Source: Palsa-1400 sp036501625 (GTDB taxonomy: Bacteria; Verrucomicrobiota; Verrucomicrobiia; Limisphaerales; Palsa-1400). From it: 64,000 nt of DNA. The DNA is taken from positions 1 through 64,000 of the forward strand of contig DASXZY010000046.1 in the NCBI GenBank assembly GCA_036501625.1. The letters run 5' to 3'. Positions 47,331 through 56,919 of the stretch are shown here, piece by piece. A model generated the notes under the pieces. It was not told the origin of the DNA and did not search any database. It worked only from the letters and a program-made list of their open reading frames with translations. Position 1 is the stretch's first letter. The number at the start of each line of letters is the position of its first letter. The translations under genes were made by a program, and so were the position numbers.

Positions 47331-49994
47331 TCAATCGTCATCGATATGCGAAGGCACGGCCCATTGAGGATACGGTTCGTGAGCGCCTTTCATCGCGTGC
47401 CACAAAATCCGGTTGAGAGTGTCTTCGGGGCATTGATCGGCCTTCTCCAGCGGCAGGCGGGATGAGGCGTAGGCGTCTTTGCGCAAGATGCGGTCGGAGA
47501 TTTTCCTTGGCCCGGGGTTCATCTGGTCCAGCGGAATATTATTTGTGACAGCAACGTAGGGAGTGAAATCGGGCTGATCGGCAAAGCAATCCGTCATGGG
47601 AGTCGCGGTGGCATCCATCTGGTTCATTGGCGGCAGGCCGAGCATCAATTCCATTGTGCGCAAGAGGCTGGTCTGGTTGTATTGCGTGCTCACGGTGGCG
47701 CCGCGCTTGGTGTAGGGGCTTGCAACATAGGCCGTGGTGCGGTAGGCGCTGACGTGGTCCCAGCCCGCCTGCGGATCGTCTTCAATCACAAAAATGCAGG
47801 TTTCCCTCCAAAAGGCGCTGTGGCTTAGCGCATCGACCATCCGGCCAAGGGCCAGATCGTTGTCAGCCGCTTGCGCGCCGGGCGTGGGCGAGTTCGGATT
47901 GGTTCCGCTCGTGTGGTCGTTCGGCAGGCAGACAATAACAAAGTTGGGATAATTCCCGCCCATCTCGAACACGCCCAACTCGGAGTTGAAAACAGCCGCG
48001 CGCTGCACGTCGGGCAAATCCAAATCCCATCCGATGTAATGCGTGGCGACAAACGGCCGCAGGGATTCAATGGATGGATCGGGCCGCGAGACAATTGTCT
48101 GCTCGCCACTGATGAAGTCGTGGTAATGATCGAGAAATCGAACGCGCGCGCGGCGCGACGGATCGCGCCACGATTCGCGGTTGATGGTAAATTCGCCGTA
48201 ATCGCGCATCGTTTTGTTGTGCGCGAGGCAATTGTCCCAAATAAATCCTGTTGGCGAATAAACAAGCGCGTCATTGCCCGAGTCATCCATGCCGTCGGGA
48301 TAGCTGCGGGGAAAATTCGCGAAAGACCTTTCCATGTAATCGGTCGCCATGGCGGTGTCGGCCCACTGATGGCCGTCGGCGCTGAGGATGCCGCAGCAAT
48401 AGGTGTTGTCCAGCAGCACAAAATCATGCACGAGCTTATGCTCGTTGGGCGTGATGCGCTGGCCGAAGGCGCAGAGTTGGGCGTTGCCATTGCCATTGGT
48501 GACATCGCCCAGGACCTGGTCGTAAGTGCGATTTTCTTTAATAATATATACGACGTGCTTGAAGACGCTCGGTTCACCGACGCGTTCGGGCACCGGCCGC
48601 GGAGGCTGGCCGGGGCGCGGCGGCAGGGCGGCCTCGCGCAGGAGCGGGTAGCGCATGTTGCCCAGCGCCTGCTTTGTCCACGCAGGCAATTGCTCCCCGG
48701 CCGGATCGGCCAGCGAGGTCAGCGAACCGTAGTATTCATGCGAATTGAATGAATCATCGGGTTTTTGAGACGGGCGCATGCCTTTGATGTTGGCCGCGTA
48801 AAGCGCGTGCCGCCGCGCGTCCCAAGCCAGGGCGCCGGGATACCACCCCACCGGCGCCAGGCCGCGCAAACGGGAATTGCCAGCTTTGAAATCTATGATG
48901 CCGACGGCGTTTTGCGAGCCATTGCAGACGAAGAGCAATTTTCCCGAAGTGTCAAATGCCAGCGCGTTGGGGCTGGCGCCAAAGAGATCGCCCGGGTCCT
49001 GCCGCGCGCAAATCGTTTCGACCACCTGGTCTGATTTTGTGTCAATAACACTTAGCGTGTCGCTGGCCGCGTTGGCCGCAACGATGTGTTTGCCGTCTGG
49101 CGCGACGGCCAGGGCGGAAGCATGTTTGCCCGTGAGAATTTCCGTTTTGACTTTGCCGGAACGGCTGTCGATGACCGTCACCGAGCCTTCGCTGGCGATG
49201 TAAGCCGCCGCATCCACGCGCACCTTGGTGCCGCGCCCGGCCGGGCCAGTCACGCTGCCGGCATCGGGCCGGCGGCCGCCCCAGTTGCTCACGTAAATTT
49301 TGCGCCCCGCCAGCGCGACATCGAACGGGGCCACGCCCACTGGCCATTGGCGAAGGACCTGGCCGGTGTCCGCGTCCAATTCCGCCAGGCCGTTGCCCAA
49401 ATTCAACGCCACGTAAAGCTTCCGGCCATCGGGCGAGCAAGCCAGGCCGGCCGGAATTTCCGCCGTCCGCCGCGGCGCATTGGCGGGAGGGAGGGAAAAA
49501 GAACGCAGCCCCTGGACGTGATGCGACGCATCCACGCTGAACACTTTGATGCTTCCCTCCACATCGGACAAATAGATGCGGGAGCCATCCGGGGAAAAAA
49601 TCAGCCCGGTAAAACTCAATTGGCTCTTGTCGTCGCGGGAGAGATTGCGGGCGGGCGTTTCCCCCTCGCTGACGGCGGGCGCGGAGTTGGGCGGCAGCGG
49701 CGCCACCTGTTTAACTTTCCAATCGACGGGATCAATGATCAGCAAATCGTGGGTTTTGCCGGAGGTGGCGAGGATTTGGCCATCGGGGCTGAGCGCCAGC
49801 GCCTGCGGACGCAAGCCGGGCAAATCCAATTGCCGCCCCACTGGCTCGACAACCTGATTAACGGGCGTGAACACCTTGTCCCCGGCGGCGCGCCGCGCGG
49901 CTTGCTGGCTGTCCGGCGGCCCGCTTTGCTGCCGGGCTTGGACGCCCCCGGCCGCCCAGAACAAAAACGCCGCCATCAGCAGGGTTGTTTTCAT
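47331..49994 (-). CDS. Secreted YncE-type propeller fused to phosphoesterase
   Basis: 887 aa. Signal peptide (MKTTLLMAAFLFWAAGGVQA), then a seven-bladed YncE-like beta-propeller (about 60-420; SVIDTKSDQVVETICARQDP, IPAGLACSPDGRKLYVALNL), then a phosphoesterase of the PLC/acid phosphatase family: VVYIIKENRTYDQVLGDV (metal Asn/Glu loop), SADGHQWADTAMATDY, IVCLPNDHTSGTNP and VIEDDPQAGWDHVSAYRTTA. Acts in the periplasm or outside. The substrate is unknown; phosphate scavenging is plausible. ATG at 49994 precedes the signal peptide. It lies 50 bases after another secreted-protein gene. Confidence 0.88.
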   Translation of the reverse strand: MKTTLLMAAFLFWAAGGVQARQQSGPPDSQQAARRAAGDKVFTPVNQVVEPVGRQLDLPGLRPQALALSPDGQILATSGKTHDLLIIDPVDWKVKQVAPLPPNSAPAVSEGETPARNLSRDDKSQLSFTGLIFSPDGSRIYLSDVEGSIKVFSVDASHHVQGLRSFSLPPANAPRRTAEIPAGLACSPDGRKLYVALNLGNGLAELDADTGQVLRQWPVGVAPFDVALAGRKIYVSNWGGRRPDAGSVTGPAGRGTKVRVDAAAYIASEGSVTVIDSRSGKVKTEILTGKHASALAVAPDGKHIVAANAASDTLSVIDTKSDQVVETICARQDPGDLFGASPNALAFDTSGKLLFVCNGSQNAVGIIDFKAGNSRLRGLAPVGWYPGALAWDARRHALYAANIKGMRPSQKPDDSFNSHEYYGSLTSLADPAGEQLPAWTKQALGNMRYPLLREAALPPRPGQPPRPVPERVGEPSVFKHVVYIIKENRTYDQVLGDVTNGNGNAQLCAFGQRITPNEHKLVHDFVLLDNTYCCGILSADGHQWADTAMATDYMERSFANFPRSYPDGMDDSGNDALVYSPTGFIWDNCLAHNKTMRDYGEFTINRESWRDPSRRARVRFLDHYHDFISGEQTIVSRPDPSIESLRPFVATHYIGWDLDLPDVQRAAVFNSELGVFEMGGNYPNFVIVCLPNDHTSGTNPNSPTPGAQAADNDLALGRMVDALSHSAFWRETCIFVIEDDPQAGWDHVSAYRTTAYVASPYTKRGATVSTQYNQTSLLRTMELMLGLPPMNQMDATATPMTDCFADQPDFTPYVAVTNNIPLDQMNPGPRKISDRILRKDAYASSRLPLEKADQCPEDTLNRILWHAMKGAHEPYPQWAVPSHIDDD

Positions 49995-50044
49995 GACGCC
50001 AAGCAACCATTTTCCCGGCGCGATGACAAGGATGAAGACCTGGT

Positions 50045-50506
50045 TCAGCGGAGATTGGCTTGGTCGCCCGGCGGTTTGTCGCGGCGCACGACAATGAACC
50101 ACGACTGCGAAGCATCCTTGTCGCCGCCGGCAATGTAAAAGGGCGTGTCCACCGATTGCTTCCGGCGCCGGGTTAATTTGCCGTCGGCATAAATGCAAAC
50201 GGTTATCTCGCGCGGCGCGCCTCGGAGAATCTCGACCTCCCGTCGCGCAGACATGCGCTGGCGGGTTTTGCTGCCCGCTCCCAGGACGACGGTGCGGCGC
50301 GACATCTCCCAGTAATTCTTCCATTTGAACATCTGCAATCGGCGGCGGACCTCGGGGCCGGCCATCCTGGCCTCTGTGGCGGGCGGCTTGTCGTCATCGG
50401 TGCCGCGGATCAATTGGAGATAAAACGTAACGTCTGTCTTGTCGGCGCACGGCGCCAGGAGCGGAAGCGCCAGCAGAGCGAGCCATGCAAGTACAATTCG
50501 TTTCAT
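50045..50506 (-). CDS. Small secreted hypothetical protein
   Basis: 153 aa with a signal peptide (MKRIVLAWLALLALPLLAPC; Cys at residue 20 could be a lipobox but the surrounding residues fit poorly). The mature part is rich in Arg/Lys (RRRLQMFKWKNYWEM, LTRRRKQSVDTPFYI) and ends SWFIVVRRDKPPG. No known family. It precedes the phosphoesterase gene by 50 bases on the same strand and is probably in one transcript with it. Confidence 0.75.
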   Translation of the reverse strand: MKRIVLAWLALLALPLLAPCADKTDVTFYLQLIRGTDDDKPPATEARMAGPEVRRRLQMFKWKNYWEMSRRTVVLGAGSKTRQRMSARREVEILRGAPREITVCIYADGKLTRRRKQSVDTPFYIAGGDKDASQSWFIVVRRDKPPGDQANLR

Positions 50507-50622
50507 GATAGCCGAAACCGAGACAAAGATTGGACGGCGGAAAACGCCGCTTTTATTCGGAAAATTTTGCGCTTTGCCATCGGTGGCGGATGTGGCAATC
50601 TGCTTTATAGTTCTTTACTGTT

Positions 50623-50961
50623 ATGAATAAGCCTAAAATTGTTGCCTATTTGAAACCGACTTGCGGATGGAGCCAGGGCGTTCGCGCCATTCTGCGCAAG
50701 TACGACCTGCCCTTCGAGGACCGGGACATCATCAACGACCCAAACCAGCGCCAGGAGATGATCGAAAAGAGCGGCCAAATGCTCAGCCCGTGCGTGGAGG
50801 TCAATGGCCGGATGCTGCCGGATATCAGCGGCGAGGAAGTGGAAGCCTATTTGCTGGCCAACTCATTGGTGCAGGCAAATCCCCGCCAGCCGGATGCCCC
50901 CACGAATCAGCCCTGCGCCCACGAAATGCCGCAGGCCAGCCCGCTGCATTTCCGCGTTTAG
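50623..50961 (+). CDS. Glutaredoxin-like protein with CGWS active site
   Basis: 112 aa, thioredoxin fold. It begins MNKPKIVAYLKPTCGWSQGV; the active site is C-G-W-S, so it is a monothiol type (CGFS-like) rather than the dithiol CPYC. The cis-Pro region MLSPCVEVNGRMLPD has an extra Cys beside the conserved Pro, replacing the TVP of other glutaredoxins. GEEVEAYLL is the final helix. The last 25 residues are Pro/Gln-rich. It may serve Fe-S transfer or protein deglutathionylation. It stands alone and converges on the lactonase gene. Confidence 0.85.
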   Translation: MNKPKIVAYLKPTCGWSQGVRAILRKYDLPFEDRDIINDPNQRQEMIEKSGQMLSPCVEVNGRMLPDISGEEVEAYLLANSLVQANPRQPDAPTNQPCAHEMPQASPLHFRV

Positions 50962-50966
50962 CCCGC

Positions 50967-52079
50967 TCAGGGTTCCGCCAGGAATCGCACGCACATCGGT
51001 TTGTGGCTCGTCACCTGATTGCCGGTGGCTTGCAGGCGGCCAGTGGCGGCATCGATGCGGAAGACAACGACGTTGTCGGATTCCTGGTTGGCGGACAGCA
51101 GGTAACGGCCTGCCGGGTCGATCTCGAATTGGCGCGGAATTTTGCCGCCGGAACGAGTGCGTTCGATAAAAGTGAGCCGGCCGCTCTCCGGATCGCAGCC
51201 AAACACGGCCAGGCTGTTGTCGCCCCGGTTGGAGCAATAGACATATTTCCCGGAAGGATGAACCGCAATCTCCGCGCCGGTGTTCTGGCCGGAATAATCC
51301 GCGGGCAGAGTCGATTCGGTTTGGAATTCCCGCAATTCCCCAGTGGAAGAATCAACGGCAAAGGCAATCACGCTTGATCCCATTTCGGTGATAAGATACG
51401 CCCAGCGGCCATTTGGGTGAAATGCGATGTGGCGCGGTCCCGCGCCGGGTTTGACGCGCGCGAATGCTGGATCGGCTGCCATGAGAGTGCCGCGCGCCGG
51501 GTCGAATTTGAAGATCATCACTTTGTCCAACCCGAGGTCGCAGCCATAGACGAACTTGTCACCCGGCCCCGCCACCAAACAATGGGCGTGCGGCCCGGCC
51601 TGCCGGTCTGGATTCACGCTCGATCCCTCATCCTGGATAAAGGCGGACATGGGCTGCACCTCTCCGTTTTCGGCCAGCGGAAAGGCCGCGAAGCTGCCGC
51701 TATTATAATTGGCGACCAGGGCAGCCTTGCCGCTGGGATCGACTTCCACGTAACACGGCCCCGCCCCGCCCACGGGCTGTTTGTTTAGAAAGGTCAGCTT
51801 GCCGGCGGCAGCATCGATCGCAAAGGCGTTGATGCTGCTGGCCGTCTTGGATTGCCCCTCGCTGATCGAGTATAAAAAATGATGGTTGGGGGAGACGAAA
51901 ATAAAGGAAGGATGCTCGATCTTCGCGGCCTCGCCCGCGGGAGACAGCGCGCCATCCGCCAAATTGAGGTGGAAGGCTTCGATATTTTTGTCGCCAGAAC
52001 CGACCAGCACCAGTTCCTGTTGTGCTCGCGCGGCGGCCGGCCATAGGGCCAAAAGAAGAGCGATGAGGGACAATTTCAT
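50967..52079 (-). CDS. Secreted lactonase-family beta-propeller (YbhE/Pgl type)
   Basis: 370 aa with a signal peptide (MKLSLIALLLALWPAAARAQ). The seven-bladed lactonase repeat is clear: ELVLVGSGDKNIEAFHLN, IFVSPNHHFLYSISEG, CYVEVDPSGKAALVANYNSG, GPHAHCLVAGPGDKFVYGCD, GPRHIAFHPNGRWAYLI and IPRQFEIDPAGRYLLSANQ. The cytosolic relative is 6-phosphogluconolactonase, but the signal peptide means this copy acts in the periplasm on an unknown lactone or is a non-catalytic propeller. It starts 6 bases after tyrS. Confidence 0.87.
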   Translation of the reverse strand: MKLSLIALLLALWPAAARAQQELVLVGSGDKNIEAFHLNLADGALSPAGEAAKIEHPSFIFVSPNHHFLYSISEGQSKTASSINAFAIDAAAGKLTFLNKQPVGGAGPCYVEVDPSGKAALVANYNSGSFAAFPLAENGEVQPMSAFIQDEGSSVNPDRQAGPHAHCLVAGPGDKFVYGCDLGLDKVMIFKFDPARGTLMAADPAFARVKPGAGPRHIAFHPNGRWAYLITEMGSSVIAFAVDSSTGELREFQTESTLPADYSGQNTGAEIAVHPSGKYVYCSNRGDNSLAVFGCDPESGRLTFIERTRSGGKIPRQFEIDPAGRYLLSANQESDNVVVFRIDAATGRLQATGNQVTSHKPMCVRFLAEP

Positions 52080-52085
52080 ATTGGG

Positions 52086-53366
52086 TTATTTGACGGACAT
52101 GACCGTGTAGTTTCGCTTGCCTTTGCGCAAGAGCAAATGGCGGCCAAAAAGCAGATCAGCGGCCGTGAGATTGCGCCGCGGGTTGGACTCGCGGATATTA
52201 TTGACATAAACGCCGCCCCCTTCGATGTCTTTCCGGGCCTGGCCTTTGGAGGGGCAAAGACCCGAATCGGCCATGATGTCCGGCAGCGGCGTCCCGGCCC
52301 CTTCCAGTTTCGTTTTGTCGAGGTCGCGCGTGGGCGCTTCGCCGACAATTTCATTGAATGTGCTTTCCTCGATGCCTTCCAGCCGCCCGCCAAAAAGTAT
52401 CTCGCTCGCGCGCACGGCTTCGGCTGTCGCGGCTTGGCCGTGCAGCAAATCGGTCATGGCCGTTGCCAATGCTTTGTGGGCCGCGCGGGCTTCGGGACGC
52501 TCCTGGTGTTGCGCGGACAGCGACTCGATTTCCTCCCGGCTCAGGAAAGTGAACAGCTTCAAATACCGCACGACATCGCGGTCATCGACGCGAATCCAGA
52601 ATTGGTAAAATTTATAAACGCTGGTTTTCCGAGTATCCAGCCATATGGCGCCGCCGGCGGATTTGCCAAACTTGGTGCCGTCGCTGTTGAGAATCAGCGG
52701 AAGTGTCAAACCGAAAACGTGGGCGCCGGCTTTTTTGCGCGTCAATTCCATTCCGGCTGTAATGTTGCCCCATTGGTCGCTGCCGCCGATTTGCAGTTCG
52801 CATTGCCGGCTTTGAAACAAATGGAAAAAATCAAACGCCTGCAACAGCATGTAGCTGAACTCCGTGTAACTAATGCCGGTCTCGCGGTCTTCCATGCGCG
52901 CGCGCACGCTTTCCTTGGCGATCATTTGATTGACGGAAAAATGCTTCCCGATGTCGCGCAGAAAATCCAGGAAGCTGACAGGCGCGGTCCATTCGGCGTT
53001 ATCGACCAGCCGGGCCGGATTGGCGGCGCAATCAAAATCCAGGAAGCGGCGCAATTGCTCCTTGATGCCGGCAATGTTGCGGTTGAGCGATTCGGTGTTG
53101 AGAAGCTGCCGCTCGGCGGTGCGCCCACTGGGGTCGCCGATCAGCCCGGTCGCCCCGCCCGCGACGGCAATGGGATGATGGCCGGCCCATTGAAACCGCC
53201 GCAACGCAAGCAGCGGCACGAGGCTGCCGATGTGCAGGCTGTCAGCGGTGGGATCAAACCCGGCGTAAAGGACAATCGGGCCGGATTCGAGGCGCTTTTT
53301 CAATTCCACCGCATCCGTGCAGTCGGCCACCAGCCCGCGCCATTCCAATTCGTCAAATATATTCAC
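52086..53366 (-). CDS. tyrS: Tyrosyl-tRNA synthetase
   Basis: Class I synthetase that charges tRNA-Tyr. 426 aa. YAGFDPTADSLHIGSLVPLL carries HIGS for HIGH, GDPSGRT follows, QIGGSDQWGNITAGMEL is the Tyr-binding part, and KFGKSAGGAIWLD is the KMSKS loop. The C-terminal S4 domain is the final part (ARKDIEGGGVYVNN). The start is GTG at 53366 with GAGG 6-7 bases upstream; the frame upstream is antisense-like and not homologous. Second gene of purM-tyrS-lactonase. Confidence 0.96.
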   Translation of the reverse strand: MNIFDELEWRGLVADCTDAVELKKRLESGPIVLYAGFDPTADSLHIGSLVPLLALRRFQWAGHHPIAVAGGATGLIGDPSGRTAERQLLNTESLNRNIAGIKEQLRRFLDFDCAANPARLVDNAEWTAPVSFLDFLRDIGKHFSVNQMIAKESVRARMEDRETGISYTEFSYMLLQAFDFFHLFQSRQCELQIGGSDQWGNITAGMELTRKKAGAHVFGLTLPLILNSDGTKFGKSAGGAIWLDTRKTSVYKFYQFWIRVDDRDVVRYLKLFTFLSREEIESLSAQHQERPEARAAHKALATAMTDLLHGQAATAEAVRASEILFGGRLEGIEESTFNEIVGEAPTRDLDKTKLEGAGTPLPDIMADSGLCPSKGQARKDIEGGGVYVNNIRESNPRRNLTAADLLFGRHLLLRKGKRNYTVMSVK

Positions 53367-53374
53367 AGCCGGCC

Positions 53375-54418
53375 TCAAACGACTTCCGCCTCGCCCTTGC
53401 CGCGCGTGATTTCCCCGATGAGCCAGGCCGTTTGCCGGCGCGCGCGCAAAAAGCGCAACGCCGCATCCGCCTTTTCCGCCGCCACAATCAGCGTCATGCC
53501 GATGCCCATGTTGAACACCTCGTAAAGCTCCGATTCTGGCACGCCTCCCCTGGCCGCCAGCAATTGAAAGATCGGCGGGATGTCCCACGTTCCCTTGCGG
53601 ATGAGCGCGCCGCATTTTTTCGGAAGGACGCGCGGAACGTTGTCAACAAATCCGCCGCCGGTGATGTGGGCCAGCCCTTTGAGATCGCGGTTGCCTTTGA
53701 ATTTCCGCAGCAGCGCCTGAACGAGCGGCCCGTAACTGACATGCACTTTCAGCAATGCATCGCCAATGCTGCCGCCCAATTCGGGAAGGACGCTGTTCGG
53801 GCGGAGTTTCAGTTTTTCAAAGAAAATCTTCCGCGCCAGCGAATAGCCGTTGGTATGCAGCCCGCTGGAGGCCAAGCCTATGATGGCGTCGCCGGGCCGG
53901 ATGCTCTTGCCATCGAGGATGGCCGATTTTTCCACGACACCGACGATCGTGCCGCTAAGATCGTACTCGCCGCTGGCGTAGAAGCCCGGCATTTGGGCTG
54001 TCTCGCCGCCGATGAGCGCGCAATGATTCTCCCGGCAGGCTTTGGCAAAACCCTTCAACAATTGCTCAAAGACGCGCGGCTTCAATTCGCCCGTTCCGAT
54101 GTAATCCAAGAAGAACAGCGGCTCCGCGCCGAGCACGGCAATATCGTTGACGCAATGATTGACGAGGTCCTGCCCGACGGTGTCGTGGCGATCCATGGCA
54201 AAGGCAAGCTTCAACTTGGTGCCGACGCCGTCGGCGCTGGATACGAGCACGGGCTGGCGATGTTTTTTGACATCGAGCGCGAACAGCCCTCCGAAACCGC
54301 CGACCTCGCCGAGCACCTCGCGCCGCCGGGTGGAAGCCAGCCATTGGGGCAAGGCGGACTTGACCCGGTTGCCCAGGTCAATATCAACTCCCGCCGCCGC
54401 GTACGCTTTTTGGCTCAT
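53375..54418 (-). CDS. purM: Phosphoribosylformylglycinamidine cyclo-ligase
   Basis: AIR synthetase, step five of purine synthesis. 347 aa. AYAAAGVDIDLGNRV starts the family N-terminus; GGFGGLFALD, VLVSSADGVGTKLKLA and DLVNHCVNDIAVLGAEPLFF hold the ATP and metal residues; LIGGETAQMPGFY and GLASSGLHTNGYSLAR are signature strings; HITGGGFVDNVPRVLP follows. tyrS starts 8 bases downstream. No purine riboswitch was seen upstream. Confidence 0.96.
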   Translation of the reverse strand: MSQKAYAAAGVDIDLGNRVKSALPQWLASTRRREVLGEVGGFGGLFALDVKKHRQPVLVSSADGVGTKLKLAFAMDRHDTVGQDLVNHCVNDIAVLGAEPLFFLDYIGTGELKPRVFEQLLKGFAKACRENHCALIGGETAQMPGFYASGEYDLSGTIVGVVEKSAILDGKSIRPGDAIIGLASSGLHTNGYSLARKIFFEKLKLRPNSVLPELGGSIGDALLKVHVSYGPLVQALLRKFKGNRDLKGLAHITGGGFVDNVPRVLPKKCGALIRKGTWDIPPIFQLLAARGGVPESELYEVFNMGIGMTLIVAAEKADAALRFLRARRQTAWLIGEITRGKGEAEVV

Positions 54419-54477
54419 GCGGGGCGCACATTACCCGCCGCCCGCTTTGGGAGCAAGCCTGCGCGTGATGGATCCGC

Positions 54478-56427
54478 CTAGCGCGGGCCGGCTTGGCGGG
54501 CGTCGAGAGGATGGAAACCGAAGGCAATCGCGGGGGATTTTCGTTTCAAACGGAAATCGCCGGTTTGCGGAGACTCAAACATCGGATCGGCGAAGAGCGG
54601 ATGCGGATCGCGCTTCAACAGGGCGTCGTCCTCCGGCTGGCGGCTGGCGCCAGCGCGGGCCTCGAAATAGATGTTGTGATTGAGGACGAATCCATCCCCG
54701 GACCAATTTCCGCCGAACAAATCGCCAGAGTCGTAATAGACAATGTTATTGCTGAACGTGAACGAGACGTGCGGCTCGGCCCGCGTGCGCATCAGTTGGT
54801 GGTCGCGGTTGAGCGCAAGAATGTTGTTGTAGAAAAGATTGGTCGCGCCGTAATGCTGGTGGAACCCGGCGCTTTGGCAGCGATAGACGATGTTGCTTTC
54901 CAGCACGATGCCCGAACTGCCTTCGTCGGTGTAAAGACCCCAGCCGCCGTAAATAAAAATGCTCACGTCGTGAATCACGTTGCCGCGAATGATCGTGCCC
55001 GGCTGCGGGCCGAGCGTATAAACGCCGCCCATGTCGCTCAACATGCCCTGGCCTATGTCGTGAATAAGATTGTATTCGACAATGTTGCTCCGGCAGGGAT
55101 TTGGCGCATAGCCCCACGACCAGCCGACCGAAATGCCGGTGTAAAATGTGTGATCGATTTCGTTATGGTCAATCCGGCTGCCAGCCGTCAGCATCGCCAG
55201 CACTCCGACCGCAGGCGCCTGAACCAAACCGATATTGTGAATATGATTGCCGGTGACTTCGTTGGCCAGATTGGCCGCTTCGCCTGCCGACGCAATGCTG
55301 GAGTCTCCCAACCGCACGCCGCCGGCGCCCAAGTCCCACATTTCGCAGCCGGTGACTTCATCGTGCTGGCAGCTGTGCCCGAGATCGACCGCGTAACCGC
55401 CCAAGCGGGTGAAGCGGCACCGTTCGATCGCGCAATGTTCCGCGAAGCGCGCCTGCACCGCCGCCCCAACTTCCACAGCCGCCTGGGTGTCCGTGTCGTG
55501 GCCTCCATCCAGCCGCCAATCCGTTCCGGCGAGAACCAGTCCGTCGAAGACAACATGATGAATCGGCTTGTCCTTTTCGCCTTCGAGGCGCGCCAATTCG
55601 CAAAGACGCGGAGCGGTGACGATGGCCCCGGACAGGTCTTCTTCTCCCGCTTCGGGCCAATACGTGACCAATCCCGTTTGCTTGTCTTGACACCATTGGC
55701 CAGGACGCAGCGCCTCTGGAGCGTTCTCGATGTAGTAGCGCGCACTGGCTTCCGATTCATTCGGGAAGCCCGTCCCGGCCAGCGTGACAAGATTCGCCGC
55801 CGAATCGACGGCGCGAATGACGTTGCGCGACTGCGCCCAGGCCGAAAGCAGGACCAACTCAGCGCCCTCACGCGCCCACGACTCCTTTATCTCGCCAGGC
55901 CGAAAGCGCAATTGGTCCGGATGCTCCTTCAAGAAGCCGCCCACGCAACGGAAAAAACCGGACTCCGGGAAACGCGCGCGGGTTTTGCGATGGCCGTTGA
56001 TAAAGAGTTCGTGAAAACGCCAACTGGCTGGCGCCTCCCACACGTTATCGTTGACGGAAGATCGCCGCCACCCTGCCAAAACAGCCTCGCCCGTAATGAT
56101 TGGTGTTTCGCCGGGATACGCGGCCATAATCAGGCCGGAATCGGCGAGCGTCAGCACGAGCGGCTGCTCCAGCGCGTAAGCGCCGCCGCGCAAGACCACG
56201 CGCGCCGCTGAATCTGGGTTTTGCCGCCGAACCGCGCGGGACAATTCAAGCGCCCGCGGCAGCGTCGCGACCGGGCCATCGGACTTGCTGGCGTTGGGGT
56301 AAGCGAGGCTGCCTGACCATGCGTCATTGCCGCCGGGGGCCGCGTAAATGGCAGGCGGGACCGCCCTCACCGCGCTCGCGCAAAGACAGGCGGCGGCCAG
56401 CACGGGGAGACACAGGCCGCGCTTCAT
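54478..56427 (-). CDS. Secreted right-handed parallel beta-helix protein (possible glycoside hydrolase)
   Basis: 649 aa with a signal peptide (MKRGLCLPVLAAACLCASAV). IYAAPGGNDAWSGSLAYPNA is the start common to right-handed beta-helix polysaccharidases, followed by repeated helix coils (RYYIENAPEALRPGQWCQD region; ANEVTGNHIHNIGLVQAPAV; SNIVEYNLIHDIGQGMLSD; RGNVIHDVSIFIYGGWGLYT). The layout resembles family GH141, but catalytic residues cannot be confirmed by eye. Probably degrades or binds a plant or algal polysaccharide outside the cell. It starts 6 bases after yajQ. Confidence 0.82.
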   Translation of the reverse strand: MKRGLCLPVLAAACLCASAVRAVPPAIYAAPGGNDAWSGSLAYPNASKSDGPVATLPRALELSRAVRRQNPDSAARVVLRGGAYALEQPLVLTLADSGLIMAAYPGETPIITGEAVLAGWRRSSVNDNVWEAPASWRFHELFINGHRKTRARFPESGFFRCVGGFLKEHPDQLRFRPGEIKESWAREGAELVLLSAWAQSRNVIRAVDSAANLVTLAGTGFPNESEASARYYIENAPEALRPGQWCQDKQTGLVTYWPEAGEEDLSGAIVTAPRLCELARLEGEKDKPIHHVVFDGLVLAGTDWRLDGGHDTDTQAAVEVGAAVQARFAEHCAIERCRFTRLGGYAVDLGHSCQHDEVTGCEMWDLGAGGVRLGDSSIASAGEAANLANEVTGNHIHNIGLVQAPAVGVLAMLTAGSRIDHNEIDHTFYTGISVGWSWGYAPNPCRSNIVEYNLIHDIGQGMLSDMGGVYTLGPQPGTIIRGNVIHDVSIFIYGGWGLYTDEGSSGIVLESNIVYRCQSAGFHQHYGATNLFYNNILALNRDHQLMRTRAEPHVSFTFSNNIVYYDSGDLFGGNWSGDGFVLNHNIYFEARAGASRQPEDDALLKRDPHPLFADPMFESPQTGDFRLKRKSPAIAFGFHPLDARQAGPR

Positions 56428-56433
56428 TGCGTT

Positions 56434-56919
56434 TCAATCCCGAAAATTCTGGAAGCTCACCGCGACCGGAAAATCATGACCGCGCACGGCCGCGATGACC
56501 TCCTGCAAATCGTCCCGGCTCTTGCCGGTCACGCGGACGGCCTCGCCTTGGATTTGCGTGGTGACTTTCAATTTCGTTTCGCGAATGAAGCCGGTGATTT
56601 GCTTGGCCGACGCCTGTTCGATGCCCTGCTTGATTTTGATAACCTGCCGGGCATGGCCGAGCGGCGAAATATCCGCCGGCATGGACTCGACGCTTTTCAA
56701 ACTGATCTGGCGCTTGGCCAGTTTGCTGACCACCATTTCATGCAGCGCGGTGATCTTGAACTGGTCGGTGGCCGAGAGTTTGATTTCGTTTTTCTCCAGA
56801 ACGATCTCAGCGTTGCTTCCCTTGAAATCGAACCGGCTGGCCAATTCCTTCTTGGCCTGATTGACGGCATTTTCAATCTCCATCGGGTTCACCTGCGAAA
56901 CAATATCGAACGACGGCAT
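56434..56919 (-). CDS. yajQ: YajQ family nucleotide-binding protein
   Basis: 161 aa, two RNA-recognition-like folds. MPSFDIVSQVNPMEIENAVN is the family signature start; DFKGSNAEIVLEKNEIKLSA and VRVTGKSRDDLQEVI are conserved. Some members bind cyclic-di-GMP, others nucleic acid. ATG at 56919 is preferred over a TTG two codons upstream. The beta-helix gene follows 6 bases after its stop. The degenerate HD-GYP regulator elsewhere in the window shows the same second-messenger theme, but no link is shown. Confidence 0.95.
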   Translation of the reverse strand: MPSFDIVSQVNPMEIENAVNQAKKELASRFDFKGSNAEIVLEKNEIKLSATDQFKITALHEMVVSKLAKRQISLKSVESMPADISPLGHARQVIKIKQGIEQASAKQITGFIRETKLKVTTQIQGEAVRVTGKSRDDLQEVIAAVRGHDFPVAVSFQNFRD

